From assembly GCA_036346255.1 (NCBI GenBank), contig CM070636.1, forward strand, positions 25,489,539 through 25,553,538: 64,000 nt of DNA, read 5' to 3'. Made by a program: the position numbers and the translations under genes. Positions within the stretch are counted from its first letter, which is position 1. Every line of letters starts with the position of its first letter. This DNA comes from Ampelocalamus luodianensis. Its lineage: Eukaryota > Streptophyta > Magnoliopsida > Poales > Poaceae. Of this stretch, positions 21,937 through 34,500 are shown one piece after another. The notes beneath the pieces are model-generated. The model ran no database searches. It saw only the letters and a list, made by a program, of their open reading frames with translations, and had not been told where the DNA came from.

Positions 21937-24900
21937 TGTCGGGATCCAAAAATATAATTCTGGACACTCTGTGTATTCTGCACTAGTCCAGGATTACGCT
22001 AGTGCACACAGTGTCAACATAGATGAATATCGATCCACACTAGTCGAATAATAACATAAACGATTAATTTGAATAGCAAGTAATGGTTTTGACCTTATGG
22101 TCGAGTTTACATTTATTAAGCCTCGTAGGGTTGACAATAATTAAATAAGCAACAGCGGAACAAATAAACTTCAGCGGAATCCCATCAGTTCACTGCAGGA
22201 AACTGACTGGGATCAAGACCTAACGATCAGTACCTTCGTAATACTCTTCAAATGTAGGCGATGACTCCACTTCTGTTAATTTGATTTAGCAAGTATGAGT
22301 ACACAACTTTACTCACAAGTCATACCACATAATGCAATGTATAGATGCAGGCTTATTCCAAGGAATGGCTTTTGTGGTTCTTTTGCTTAAAAGCGACATT
22401 TGCAATTGAATACAAATAATAGATTGAAATGTACTTAAAACAAATAAACAATAATAATTTAACAGTTGTTTTCACAAAGGACACAAAGTCTAATCAAATT
22501 ATTCACACAGTCATCTGACTTAGATCACACAGCTGACCTTCCTAAATGTTTTATGAAAAACTAACCCTCCTGTGAAATCTCCGAGCAAGTCCATGATTGC
22601 GGACACGGCTATTCGAATAGATTGATTAACACTCTACAAAGTTTGTACGCTTTACCCACACGATATAATCAGTGTTGCATAGCTATAACAAAACTTTTCT
22701 GAAACTTCATCTCAAACATTGACACCCCGATGTGTTTTACTGATGACACTACGCACACACGAAAAATTAGTCCGCATACACCGTTGGACCTGAAGACGGT
22801 AAATCGCTCATAAATGTGAATCACCACAAAGACAGAAACACACTTCTACTCTAGCACAGAGCTTAACCTACTACCTGAGTTGTCAATACCAAGATTACAT
22901 AACTTACTAAATTAGGCATGTTCCATACCAGGCATGTGGTCATACAATAAGGCTTAGTTCAATGGCGTAGAAAGTTAAGTCCTTAATTGACCAAGACAAG
23001 ACTTCTAATTTCTAACTATACCACGAAGATTATCATTTCCAATCACAAAGCTCCACCATATCACACAGTTTCCACCACTTGCCTCAGTCTAAATCCTTTA
23101 CCACATAGTTGGTTAAGTGCAACACATGCTATCAACGAGTAATAGTACACAACACACAATTTTATCACAAATTCCATATTCACTTAGTCAAATTTATATT
23201 TGCAACTCACATGAAACGATGACTCGTGACATGGCTAAGCAAACTATTCATATCTAACCAACCCACATTGGTGCTATGATGATACCAACTAAATAATAAA
23301 CCAATCTAGGGTGACAAAAGATCATGATATTATAATAGGCAAGGTGGATATAACAAATTAGATGTATAACTAATCCCAGAGCATTTAAATAAATATCCAA
23401 AGTATATGCAATAGTTTGAATCAATATAATTTTGAAAACTGGGTTCAATATGATCAAAGATATAACTTGTCTTGAAATAGATCTTGGTACTGGCCTTGGT
23501 CTTGGTGAACTCCTTCAAAATCTCCTGAAGTAACAACATCTACTCGCAAACGAAACAAATAAACAAAAATAAATAAAACAGAGAAGAAAACAAACTCCAA
23601 AAATTAAATAAAAATCTCATTAAAATAGAGCTCGAATTTAGATGAATTTATAAATTTTAATGGGCTCAATTGGAATTCAGATGCAAAAGATACGACTTTT
23701 GGAAGATTTAATCTAAAGAAAATACTCGAAAAAGAATTTATGGAATTTCTAGATTTACATCAGCGGACATCAGCCCTGAGATTTTCGGAATTAAAAGAAA
23801 ACGGAAGAAAAAGCTATGAGGTTGACATGTGGGACCCATGTGTCATAGACACAGTTCACATGGACTAGGTTCACTGGTTTTTGGATCTGGGTTTTGGGTT
23901 GGGCTGCCACACATACATGCTGATGGGGATGACACGCGAGATGGCACCTCAGCGAAAAGATGGCGCGGCGCCGATTTGGCGGTGACATGGGTAACCATGT
24001 CAACCAGAGACGTCATCACTCAGGTGAGAGTCTTGGGTGCGACCGACAACGGCGAGCGGTGGCGAATGTGCGCAAAAGAGAGAGTAGGTTATTACGAACC
24101 TAATGGTACTGGACTCGGCTCGAGTGGTCGTCGTCGGTCACCGGAATTGCCGTCGGAACGGAGGACGAAGTTCGGGTTTTTGTCGGGTTGAACACCGATG
24201 GAGCTTCGGAGCAATGGAGGGGTGCGCGAGGCAGCTCTGGTGATGAGGAAGTCGACGGTGTAGTCCAAAGGGGCAGGGCGGCGCTGGCAGCAAAGAAATT
24301 CGAGTTTTAGGGTTTCGGCTTCAAAACCCTAAAGCTCGAATAGCGGTGGCTCGAGGCGATCTAAGGTGGAATTGAGCTGGGGTTCGGGATGAGAGGACGA
24401 TTGCGCACCCCTGGGTACTATTTATACCCTGTGATCGGGCCAAGATAAGGAATCCCTAATTTGAGATATTCTTGGATTTGTTTGTTCTTAGAGATAGAGT
24501 CCGTTTCGGGACGATTGGGGTGCAAATAAGGGTGTAGGAGAATAGGAGATATGTTTCTACACATTTTCCAGAAGGATTTTAGTTGGAGATTTGATCCTTG
24601 CCATTATGAGCTCGAGTTCCTCCTGTGGTGACCATTGGAGCGAAGCTCGCCGAAGAAGCGGAGGAAGACAAAGGTGGTGGGGTCCACTTGCCAGCGGCGG
24701 AACGCGCACATGTGTGCGGATGGGCCGACACAAGTGCGTGAATGGGCTGCTACACGGGCCATGTGCGGAGAAAGGAGACTGGGCCAGAAAGATTCGACCA
24801 CAAGGAGTTTTGAGATTTTAAATACATTTTTTATTTTAGAAAATACTAAAAATTCAAATAGCAAATAGAAAATAGCAATTGAACTCAGAAAAATTCTAGA

Positions 24901-25099
24901 AAATATACCCAAGCTCACATAATCCAATTAAAATAGTTTTGACAATTGTTAATGTTGACATTAATCATATTAAATTGTTTTGGTACTAAAAGTCTATGTT
25001 AAGCTTTAATTAAAATTCAGATAAAATCTCTTGGGTGAATATTTCCAACTACTAACTATTCAAAAATATTTTTAAAGCTTATAAAATTGGAATGTTACA
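21937..25099 (-). mobile_element. Family B 5' LTR (3163 bp)
   Basis: On the plus strand it runs TGTCGGGATCC to GGAATGTTACA, so the sense LTR starts TGTAACATTCC and ends GGATCCCGACA. A TATA box (TATAAATA, minus strand) lies at 24419-24426 with GC-rich sequence before and after it. Relatives are the plus-strand LTRs at 41500-44556 and 57885-59170, with the shared block CTAGAATTTTTCTGAGTTCA...TTGCTATTTTCTA. Open frames in its GC-rich part (23829-24191, 24591-24927) have no domain and differ from those in the sister LTRs. Confidence 0.8.
24419..24426 (-). promoter_or_regulatory. LTR TATA box
   Basis: TATAAATA in GGGTATAAATAGTACCC on the minus strand, about 675 bases into the sense LTR, in front of CG-rich leader sequence. 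Confidence 0.6.
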
Positions 25100-26440
25100 C
25101 CCTATAGCAGCCCTTGCCTCCCTGCCATCGTAGCTACATGTGCCAGGTCTCCCTACCAGCCTTTGGCTAGTGCTTCCGTTGGCTAGTGTTGTTTGCTGTC
25201 GTTCCCCACGGTTGTTGCGGCGTGGGTGCGTGCCTTGGTCGGCATATAAGGATGCGTACCAAGCTGTTGCTTGCCATGCGTTCAAGCATGCAGACTAGCA
25301 GCCGCTGCTACTTGTCCTACTGAGGATGACGTAAGGAAGAACAAGGTGAGGAAAGAGGACGGCCAGTCAGCAAGAAGGAAGGGAAAGAAGAGGAAGGAAG
25401 GAGAAGGGAGGAAGAGGGAGGAAAAGTTAGGGCATCGCGACCGTCGACGTGTTGTTCATGGGGAGCGTTGCCCTAAGCACTTTGCGACTATCTCATCACC
25501 TAGTTTCTAGAGGATAAGAGGCAAGTGCATGGTAGAACGGTGAACAATAGTTTGGTTGCCATTTTCTTTATTATTCATTGTCATGATGTTTATTTATGCC
25601 GTTAAATGCTTATTTACACGTCTTGATAATAACTATGATATTGCTTTTGATGATGACATGGTACGATGAAAATGGACTTATTGATGAGTATTGAGTTTAA
25701 ATTGCATTTTTGCATCATGTGCACCATTATTGCACATGAGTGGAGAGATCCCTGATCCTTTTGAGGATGGGCTTGAGGAATGGTGAACACTGTCGCGGGT
25801 GTTCACTCATACTATACCAATATAAGCGATGAAATGAGCAAATGGGCATGTTGAATATAGATGCATTTCATGAATGAAAAGATGATGATATGTTTAATTG
25901 AGTATGAGCTTGACAATAAATAAATTAATGTCGATGATACTATTGATGACAATTATTAAATTGTTGTTTATTATTTTATTATGTTCTTGTTGAGTCGTGG
26001 ACTCACCCTTTCTCTATTGTTGTTTTCAGGTGGACGTTGATGGCATCATGCATGGGAGGAAGTAGCTCACGTGCTTCACATGCAACCGTTACATTTATTT
26101 AATTCACATGGGCATAATGTCTTTATGTTTAGTGTGATGATATTTCCCTTTAGGAATTATTAGGCTTGGTCAATATCAGATGAATGGTTTAGAATTTGAT
26201 TTATTTAGTTATAGCAGACTCGTTATAGTTCGTTTTGCTATCTTTTGGTTCGTTATCAAGTATTGACATTAGTGTTCTAGTCCTTATGCTTATTATGCCA
26301 TATTTATTGATTATCTTGTGATCCGTGAACGAGTTTTATTTTTTATACGCTTGCTGGAAATTATTGTAAAATTATGTTTAAATTGGTAGTTAGTGTAGTT
26401 TGATGATATTTCGGGCTCAGTGTTGGGCTAGGGTGTAACA
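25100..26440 (+). mobile_element. Family A-related LTR fragment
   Basis: It ends GGGTGTAACA at 26440 and carries the family A landmarks in order: a purine-rich GGAAAGAAGAGGAAGGAG tract (about 25380), AGGCAAGTG, hairpins CATGTGCA/TGCACATG (25716-25738) and GTGAACAC/GTGTTCAC (25783-25806), the CTATACCAATATAAGC segment, and TGTTGAGTCGTGGACTCACC (25987). A TATA-like GGCATATAAGG lies near 25241. The 5' end is missing or cut by the family B insertion at 25099. The open frames inside are not supported as genes. Confidence 0.65.
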
Positions 26441-26441
26441 G

Positions 26442-26767
26442 TAGGGGTGCAAGCGGAGCATATACGGACGAATATCGCTCATCTCATATCATATTCCACA
26501 TTTTTTCGGAATCGAAGTTGGACACGGACTATACCGGATACGAATACGAATGTGAATTCTCGGTCATGAATACGAAGTGAATACATGTCGAGACGAATGC
26601 GGATAGTCTCGGTATAACAAGTAGCAAGTCATAGTGATAGCAGTATAAAAGATGTTCAAAATGTAACTAGCCAACTACATAACATGACAAATACAACATA
26701 TACAAAGCCTACATACCAATAGTAATAACCAGTTAGGGATGCATAGAATGCTGACTGGTAGCAAGTT
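26442..26767. mobile_element. Possible hAT-type terminal fragment
   Basis: TAGGGGTGCAAGCGGA followed by repeated ATACGGA/GGATACG-type motifs is how some plant hAT non-autonomous elements begin. The matching right end (CACCCCTA) was not found, so this is a single terminus only. Confidence 0.35.
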
Positions 26768-27185
26768 TGTAGCGCCATAATTTTCTTTTTTTTTTTCAAA
26801 ATATTTTTGTTTAAAATAAGGTTTTACAAAATTGCCATGATTTCCTAGAATTTAACAAAGCTTAAATGGAATTTTTAGAAAATAAAATGATTTAATATGG
26901 ATAAATCAAACATCCATTAAATTCAAAAGTATTTTATTTAAGTTACTTATGTTCAAAAGTATTTTTCTAAATTTTATGGAATTTTTTTAGTTCATTTGCT
27001 ATTTTTCTTGGCTTATTTGGATTTACGATATTTTCTAAAAATAAAAAAACAATTTAAATACTGGAAAAGCCTCGTGGGCCGATTTCTGTCTCCTGCCCAC
27101 TCTAGGCAAGTGAGAGGCTAGTCATGTACTCATGGGCCAATGGCCTCGTCGGCTTGCCTATTGGATTGATCGAATAATGCATGAC
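26768..27185 (+). mobile_element. Family B-like LTR 5' fragment
   Basis: It starts TGTAGCGCCATAATTTTC and contains GTTCATTTGCTATTTTTC and GGGCCGATT, the order seen in the first 300 bases of the family B LTRs. It is interrupted by the hAT element at 27186. Confidence 0.45.
27178..27185. other. hAT target duplication, left copy
   Basis: TGCATGAC, repeated exactly at 41234-41241 on the far side of the element. Confidence 0.9.
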
Positions 27186-27479
27186 TAGGGGTGAAAAAAA
27201 GCTTGAAACTCACGAGCCAGCTCAGCTTGTTAAGGATTCAGCTCGAACTTGTGCCATAAACTAGCCGAGCTGAGCTGATATTTCTGCTCGTTAAGTTAAC
27301 GAGCCGAGTTTGAGCCAGCTCGCGAGCAACTCATTTAGCTCGTTTAGCCAACTCATGCCATAGCCCATGAGTGATTCAGTCCGGCCCAGCCCAACTAGCT
27401 ATCAAGAGCCGCATGCCCACAAGTTCCGCAATGCAACCAGCCACTAGCACATTCCCACCCTATCGAGAGTTCTAGATCC

Positions 27480-27886
27480 AAATGAGAGACGACCAGACCA
27501 TAGTGCTACACCACCTCCACCTCTGGCTCTACCCTCCTCCACTTCCCGCTTCGACCTCCTGCCTCTAGCTCCATCCTCCGGCTCCGCCTTCCTGCCTTCG
27601 GCTCCGCCCTCGGCCTCCCACTCCACAGAGGCACAGTGTTGCACCACTGCCACCTCCCGCTCTGCCCTCGGCCTCTCGCTTTGGCCTCCGGCCTCCCACT
27701 CGCGTCTGGCCCGGTGCCCTCTACCTCCGTGTCCGAACTAGTGCCCTCTACCTCCACGTCCGGCCCGGTGCCCTCCACCTCCGCGTCCAGCCTCTACCCA
27801 GCACCCGCCCTCCATGTCCATCCTCGGCCTCCTGCCTCCGGCTTCGCCCTCGGCCTCCCGCTCTGCATTTGGCCCGGTGGCCTCCA
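27480..27886. repeat. CT/GC-rich minisatellite-like array in hAT interior
   Basis: Variants of CCTCCGCCTCTGGCTCTGCCCTC repeat irregularly, and at 27706-27790 a 27-base unit (GTGCCCTCTACCTCC at 27714, 27741, 27768) repeats three times. The array resumes at 40652-40770 after the Ty3 element. Because the unit is nine codons long, both strands have open frames (for example 27636-27923 plus and 27506-27778 minus) with repeats such as SGPVPSTST; these are by-products of the repeat. Confidence 0.7.
27882..27886. other. Ty3 target duplication CTCCA, left copy
   Basis: CTCCA stands before the LTR start TGTAAC and again at 40652-40656 after the LTR end TCACA. Confidence 0.85.
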
Positions 27887-28864
27887 TGTAACATCCCCAT
27901 TTTGGCTTGTGTTTCAAATGTAATAAAATGAGGGTAAATTAAAACTTTTCCTTCATCCTTTTGCTCTTGAAACTTTTCTGAAATTCTTGTAAAGGAATTT
28001 TGGGAAATCCAAAATCAAAATCCTCATTTATCTCAAGTCAAAACCTTCTGGGTGAAATCTTATGTCAAACCCTTGGTAATAATTTTTCCTGGGTTCTAGG
28101 GTGGCTTGGTAACACATCTGAATTATTTCATAATTTTTGGAAATTATTTGAAATATTTTAGAGGCAAGTCAAACCTTGGTCAAACCTCTGAAATCACCTT
28201 CTGGAATTTCTTGAGAAACTTTCAGTGCACAAAAACCTCTGGAAATTTTGTGGAAGGTTAACCCTAAGGTCAGGAAGCTCCAGTTAAAATTTCATAAATT
28301 TTGGAGTTGATTTGATGCCTCAATTAAATCCCCAAAGTTTCAGTTCAAAAATCAAACCCTAACTGGTTTGCACTGTTCCTTGGGTGCGAGTCAGACTCGG
28401 GCTCGAGTCACTTGACTCGACCGAGCCAACTAACTGCACCCGGCGCGGTCGAGCGAGCGCGCGCGTCATCAGCCGTTGGATTTCCATCGAACGGCTCTCA
28501 TTCGTGTAAGCATTCGGACAACTCCGGTTGCCCTCTGATTCTCAGCCGTTGGATTTCAATCGGGCGGTTGACGTTCGCCGATGCCGTTTTAACGCGATCG
28601 CGCGCTAGCCCTTGGATGCAAATCAGACGGCTGGCCGTCGTCGCCTTCCTCTCGCTCGCGCAGCGCTACGCCATGGCGGAGCCGAGCGTGGGCGCGCAGT
28701 GCCTTGTCCCATCCGGCGACCTCGCAACGGGTGTCTGCAGCGCATTAAATGCCCGTCACTCCAACGCCCCGTTTAGTCGTCGTCTCAATCGCTCCCGCCG
28801 CCACGGCGACGCGCGGCAGCGGGAACCCGAGGCGGAGCAACGGTGCTCTCTTGCTCCTCAGGCC

Positions 28865-28874
28865 TACTTAAGCC
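28865..28874 (+). promoter_or_regulatory. LTR TATA-like element
   Basis: TACTTAAGCC followed within 30-40 bases by a CT-rich initiator region (CCTCCTTTATCC). The same stretch recurs in the 3' LTR near 37338. Confidence 0.4.
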
Positions 28875-31800
28875 CCCATTGTCCTCCTTTATCCTTCTTT
28901 ACACACCCCTTGAGCTCTCCCGTGCACCCACTGCCCTTGTGGAGCTTCCGAGCGCTCGAAATCTCTTCGCCGCCATTGTTGCCCGCGGAGCTTCTCGGTG
29001 AACCCAGTGCTCCAGTGGTTCCCTGGCTCCCTCCTTGCTCCTGCACCTCCCTCTCACCTCGGTGGTGCTTAACAACCGCTCCATTTCAGGTTGCTTCAAC
29101 GGGAGCACTGGGATTTTGGATTTCCCCCAAATCGGCCGCGAGCATCCTTCTTCGTCTCCAGCGCCGGTGAGTGCTCCTTTTTCTAATTCCTTTCTCAGGG
29201 AGCTTCTCTGTGCTCTCTAGAACCCATCGTGACGACGCGGCATGGTTGATTTTGCCCAGGCCGTCTTCCTCGCGTCATCTTCCTCGGGTCCATCGCGGAG
29301 CTTCGTCGCCGAAGCTGCTCCGACCGCCTCTGCACCTCCGCGTCCGTCAGGTAGCTCCCTGGTAGCCCCTAGATGCTCAAGCAACGCTTGAATGGACCGC
29401 TGCGGAGCTCTTTTGCTGCTTATCGTCGTTGTCGTCTTTACCGCGCCGCCCCTCGTCGTCGCGCCGCCGCTCTGGTCCACCACCGTCGGTGTGGGTGGTA
29501 CCAGAGGGTGCGCAATGTTATTGCGCACCCATTTCTGGCATTCACTCCCGCCGTCGTGCCTTTGGTCGCCGGCGTTTTGCCGGTGAAGCCTTCGGCCGCG
29601 TTGTCGGACGCGCCAGGCGCGTGCGCGACGTGGCCCGTTGTGCGCCGTCCGTCCCTAGATCTGCGGCCGGGATTTTCGTTAGATCTGTGTTGTGCACTGT
29701 GTCGCGTTGCTTGTGAGCCGTCCATCTCACGATCGATGGTCCACAGCCGCTGCCTCCCTCTCGTGCGCGAGAGTTCAAACCGCCGCGCGTGGTTCAATGT
29801 CATCCGTTGGATCTGAGATCTGCGGATGTGGGTTAGCCACGTCGCCTCTTTCTCGATCTACCGGTTTTCGCTAAGTCCAGAAATCCGTATCACATTAAGG
29901 TCTTCTCATTTTCATATCTTTGTCATCTTAGCTCCAAATTAGATGATTCCAGTTTTGTTAGCTTCCTTATACCCTGAACTTAAATAGAAAAATAATTGTA
30001 GACCATGATCAAACCTGGAAAACCATTTTCAAAAATAGTAAACAAGTGAACTTAATACTGTTTTTCAGAACTTTTAGCAAACTTGTAAAATGCATATCTT
30101 TTTATCTATATCTGAATTTTGTATGAATCCAATTGGATTAGCTTCCACTGATAGTATATTTGCTAGGAAAATTGGTTTCACAAATTTTACTGTTTTTAAA
30201 AAATCATAAGGATCATATTTTAGTTTAATGCCCTAACCAATTTAGACAAATCATAACTCTTTCAATATAACTCCAAATGACCTGAAATTTTATATGGCTT
30301 ATCACTATACCAGTAGGTAACTACCATAAAAGTTTCAGCTTCAAAATCTTTCTAGAAAATATTTTTGCTACAGTACCTAATTATGGCCGAAAATAGGTTT
30401 TTAGGGGATATCTTTTGCACCACAAATCCAAATTAAGTTTTTCCAGTTTCTATGGCTAGGAATATTAGTATTTTACCTTGTGTATAAATTTCGTCGCATT
30501 TGGATAATTTTTGCTTGCTCTTTTGTTTAAGTGTTGCTCGTCTTATTGGTTGTTTTCGCTCTTTCGCTTAGGCTTCGACATTTGCGGTAACCCCGAGAAC
30601 GATCCTCCGCAACAGCTTGAGCAACAGCAAGCAGTTTGATCATTTCCCATTTGATCCCATTACTTTTAAAGTCTAATATTTTGTTTAACTTCTATGTATG
30701 CATTGCTATTTTGTTGTTAAATTGATTAGTTAGACCTCTAGTTGCATAATCTGTAGGTAAATGATTATCCTCTACTACCTGAGCCTAGGTTATTTGCTGT
30801 GATTAGAGTTCGTTGGATGAGCTCTTGTCACTTAGTAGATTACGAATACTTATTGCTTAGCCATGCCTAGTATCGGTAGTATTGGGCGATCATCGACTTA
30901 GTCGGTGATCTTGATCACATAAATGCTATTATTATTCCATTATGTCCAACCCTTGTGTTTACCATTTTTGCAAATCAAAAACTGAAAACAAAAATTATAT
31001 CTTGGCTTGGGCACAATGGTATGTTGGGTGATCTGTTGGGTGTGAATGGAATGGTGCCTAAGTCCCTAAGGACCGAGTTACTTGTGCCATTGATCCAAGC
31101 AATTGTTGCGTGCTAACCACACGAGGGGATATGGAACCTCTCTTGACTAAGTACTTTGGGAGGTGTTAATTATGAGCTGGTTGGTGGGTGTGTTCTGTGT
31201 GTGTGTGTTGTGGTGTTGGAGGAGCATTAGCAGCCGGTTAGGGTGTCTAATGTGTCTTTCTCCCGTGGGTTGCGGCTCTTAATTAGCATCGCCCATTGGA
31301 AAGCGCCTTGTTAGACTTAGCCATGCCCGCATACCAAAGGAAGTGTGCTAACCGTGGTGGTGGAAAGGCGGTCTATCGTGTGGGTACATTGGTACACCCC
31401 GCAGGTTAAAACTATTCGAATAGCCTCGTCTAGGTTATGGACACGCTTGGTTATTTCCCACAAGAACTAGACTACAACCTTTTAAAAACTTAAACTTGAC
31501 ATGGGTGGTATGAAGGGGTACTTCATGCTATTGTTGTGGTGACTATGGGTTAGTCACTTCTAGGTTGGTGTTGTCATCTATCTATTGTTATAATTGTCTC
31601 TCTTTTATTTGAACAATAAAAGTTAATTGCAAACTTGCTTTGAATCTATTACCTTAATGCAAATGAAAACTTGCTTTATGCTGAAAATGAGTCCAGAGCC
31701 TCCTCTACTTAAATAAAGCTTGCATGTAGTTAATTATAGTTCTGTTATCTCACACGTCAGTCTTGCGAGTACAAAAACAAGTTTTGTACTCATCCGCTTG

Positions 31801-32161
31801 CTTAATATTAATTGTTGCAGAGGAGAAGGTGAGCCCCAAGGGCCTCACTTTTGTGAGTCGTGTTCTTGCGCTGTTTGGGACGATTAGCTTGGCGGTCCGG
31901 TTGGTTGCCTTGTGGGTAAAGGCACACCGATTGGCTTTTGTTTATCGCCATCTTATGGCCATTTTGCTTCCGCTGTGTATTTACTTATTTGTATGACTTT
32001 TGGCCGGTCGGTCTCTCTCTTGTAATAACTCTCTTTATATTATCTATGTCTTTCAGTTGTTGCTTTTGCTTCGGCTCTATGTGTATGAATGGAATTGATG
32101 CATGATTTTGTAACGGGGTGTGTATACTGCAATTCTGGGAAGTATACATATCTCGAGGCTT

Positions 32162-32224
32162 GGTTTATTTGATTTGTACTGTTAGGACCAAGTGGATGGT
32201 TAAACAGTACAAGCCGAATAAACC
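32162..32224 (+). other. Terminal LTR stem-loop
   Basis: A left arm at 32162-32183 (GGTTTATTTGATTTGTACTG) pairs over about 22 bases with 32203-32224 (AACAGTACAAGCCGAATAAA), with a 19-base loop, 12 bases before the LTR end. The same place in the old LTR at 8961-9010 keeps pairing with different bases. Confidence 0.75.
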
Positions 32225-32240
32225 GGGGTCCTCACAAAGT

Positions 32241-32253
32241 TGGTATCAGAGCC
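32241..32253 (+). other. Primer-binding site, tRNA-Met
   Basis: TGGTATCAGAGCC, complementary to the 3' end of initiator tRNA-Met, four bases after the LTR end. Confidence 0.9.
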
Positions 32254-33006
32254 ATTCCGACCGTAGTAACCCAAGCTTGGTCGTCCTTAGGATATTTTGA
32301 AAACCTTATTTTCAAAGTATCAAATGGTTTATGAAAGCTTAGGTAAGTTCTCAGATTTTACTCCTTACCTATCTTAGCTTTCTATCTCACCTTGCTCTAA
32401 TTTGAGTTTTAAAAGTTATTTTCCTCTCCTTCCCTCCAAAGATAGTGTTATCGTTTAAATTGGGTTTTGGGAACCAATGAGTTTGGCAAATTGAAGTGTT
32501 AGCTGTTCTCTACAAGGTTTTGAAGCTTCTGAAGTTGAAGATATCGACTAGGAGGCTTGGATGCAAAATCTGGACAGCGATCATTCAGTTTCCGGACAGC
32601 AGTCCCAAAGGTTCTAAATAGGGTATAAAATGAGAGGTTAATCAACTAAAACTTGTGGGAATAAAAGGGTAAGATGTGATACTAGTTAGCTAAGTATCTA
32701 ACGTTATTTTTATCGCCTTAACCTTGCTTTTGAGTAATGTTAGACTTAAGGTAGTGTGCTGAAATTTTATCTTCTCAAACCATTGCTCGTTCATTCAATA
32801 CGGGTTGATGGCAGTGAGAAGTTGAACCTTGGTTTGATGTTTCCCTTGCTGTTTTGGAGCCTTTTTGGAAGCATTTAAAGTTTGTTTACTTGCTGTTTTT
32901 GGCTTTCGGTTAGGGTGATATCTCATTCCCCTAATCGTTGGCTTTTCGCTTTCATCAACTTCTAGTATTAGTGCTTTGGTTCCTAACCTAGGTTTCTTGA
33001 ACCAGG

Positions 33007-33945
33007 ATGGCTGGAGGTACTCGTAGCGGCCGTGGTCAGCAGCCTGGTTTGGATGAGGAGCTCCCGCCTCCTCCGACCATGGCTGAGGTCCTTCTTGGAT
33101 CGAGCGCAACTGCTCAGAGGATGAGGGTCTGCTGGATGTTATTGCGCGCAACACCTCCGCCCTTGCCGAGCCTCAAGATCCGGCAGGAGGCGGACATCGA
33201 TCTCGTGGGGTTTGGCGAGTTTCTTCGCTTTCGGCCCCACGTTCTCCGTGTCCGAGGACCCATTGGGCGCGGATGACCGGCCGCGTCGAAGTTGAGCGTA
33301 AGCTCGACGTTGCTCGATGCTGGACCAGACAGGCACTCTTTGCCTCCCATCGCCTTCGGGGCGCACTCTCCGGTGGGAGAACTTCTTGGTCATGCAGCCC
33401 GCCGCCACGCTGTCTCTTGGGATGAGTTCCGACGCCGCCTCGCCGAGCTCACATCCTGCCGGCTTGATGAAGTCAAGAAGAAGGAGTTTCGCGCTCAAGC
33501 AAGGGCGTAGGTCGGTGATGGAGTACTGCACGAGTTCAACCACTTGGCTCGTTATGCTCCATCCGAGGTGGCCACCGATGAGGCCAAGCAGAGAAGTTCA
33601 TGGAGGGCTTGTCTCGAGGAGCCGCAAGACAGCTCTCCATTGTGGACTTTGTCGACTTTCGTGCCTTGGTGGACAAGGCCATTGTTGCCGAGCACAAGGC
33701 GAAGGCGCCGGCGAGTTCCGCAGCGCAAGTGGGAGGCCCAGTGGTGCCGCACAGCCGGCCTCTCCGTCCCGTGTCGGGCCTGCCCTAGGGCCCGCTTCGT
33801 GGCTTCACTACCACCGAGGCCGCCAAAGACTCCTCGCGCCGCAGCCGTGCCTCGCCCACGCGCGCCGCGAACCAGCAGGTGGCCCCGCAATCCGGCCGCC
33901 GGTCACTTGCTTTTCATGCAACCGAAGGGCATTATGCCAATAGTT
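33007..33945 (+). pseudogene. gag of Tekay-like element, frameshifted
   Basis: The start MAGGTRSGRGQQPGLDEELP is followed by proline-rich sequence, then in changing frames LLDVIARNTSALAEPQD, VERKLDVARCW, the capsid-like AKQEKFMEGLS/LSIVDFVDFRALVDKAIVAE stretch, and a CCHC knuckle remnant CFSCNRR..HYANSCP. The order is that of plant chromovirus gag: capsid domain then nucleocapsid. At least five frame changes prevent a single product. The 5' leader from 32254 to 33006 has no coding potential. Overlapping open frames at 33317-33943 and 33544-34251 are alternate-frame readings. Confidence 0.8.
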
Positions 33946-34263
33946 GCCCTAACAGATCGAGCGGCCCTCGCCCTAATGGAGGACGCGGCAGGGAGGTGGT
34001 CCTCCCGTGATCGAAGGTTGTCCCCGCTACCCAAGGCGTGGGTAGTGGCCGCCAACCTCATCTCCGCGAGGAGGCACAGAGGCACCCGACGTCGTGTTGG
34101 GTACCCTTCGGTTAACTCTTTCCCCGCTACTGCTTTGTTTGATTCAGCGCATCTCATTCGCTTGTTTCTGAGTCTTTTGCTGTTGTGGGAGGTCTTCTTT
34201 TTACTCCATTGTTGGTCCCGCTGCTCATTCGCTCTCCGTGTTCGGAGTTGAGAGTCGAGTCCG

Positions 34264-34500
34264 AGTGTAGGGATGTCCTGTTGAGATAGAAGGGTAGGAT
34301 TCTTGGCAAACCTTATCCTCCTTCGATCGGCGAGCTTAGATGTAATCCTAGGCATGGATTGGTTGTCTCAAAGACATGGGACAAATTGATTGCGCTAGGA
34401 GGCTCATCTACCTCACCATCCTTCCGCGGCGAGTTCGTTTTCGCCGAAGCTGCAGGATCCGCACCTCTTCACGCTTGAAGCGAATCCAGCTCTAGATATT
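34264..34500 (+). pseudogene. Protease region remnant
   Basis: SASLDVILGMDWLSQRHG, the C-terminal motif of gypsy aspartic protease domains (DVILGMDWL), is readable near 34335-34380. The active-site DSGA is not recognisable upstream. The linker to RT carries frame changes. Confidence 0.65.

Larger units (their letters stand above)
27887..32236 (+). repeat. 5' LTR of Tekay-like element (4350 bp)
   Basis: It begins TGTAACATCCCC and ends GGGGTCCTCACA. A TATA-like TACTTAAGCC at 28865-28874 precedes a CT-rich leader. The 5' half (28400-29880) is GC-rich and carries several open frames, the longest at 28412-29170, that are shared in pieces with the sister LTR but not in frame; no domain is seen. 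The 3' 2.3 kb is AT-rich and nearly identical to the sister LTR. Confidence 0.9.

Noticed and set aside
27636..27923. Repetitive Pro/Ser-rich protein gene
   Set aside because: The frame arises from the 27-base repeat in the hAT interior and runs into the inserted LTR.
28412..29170. 252-codon open frame in the Tekay-like 5' LTR
   Set aside because: The sister LTR breaks it by small indels and no domain is seen; it lies in the promoter/leader part of the LTR.
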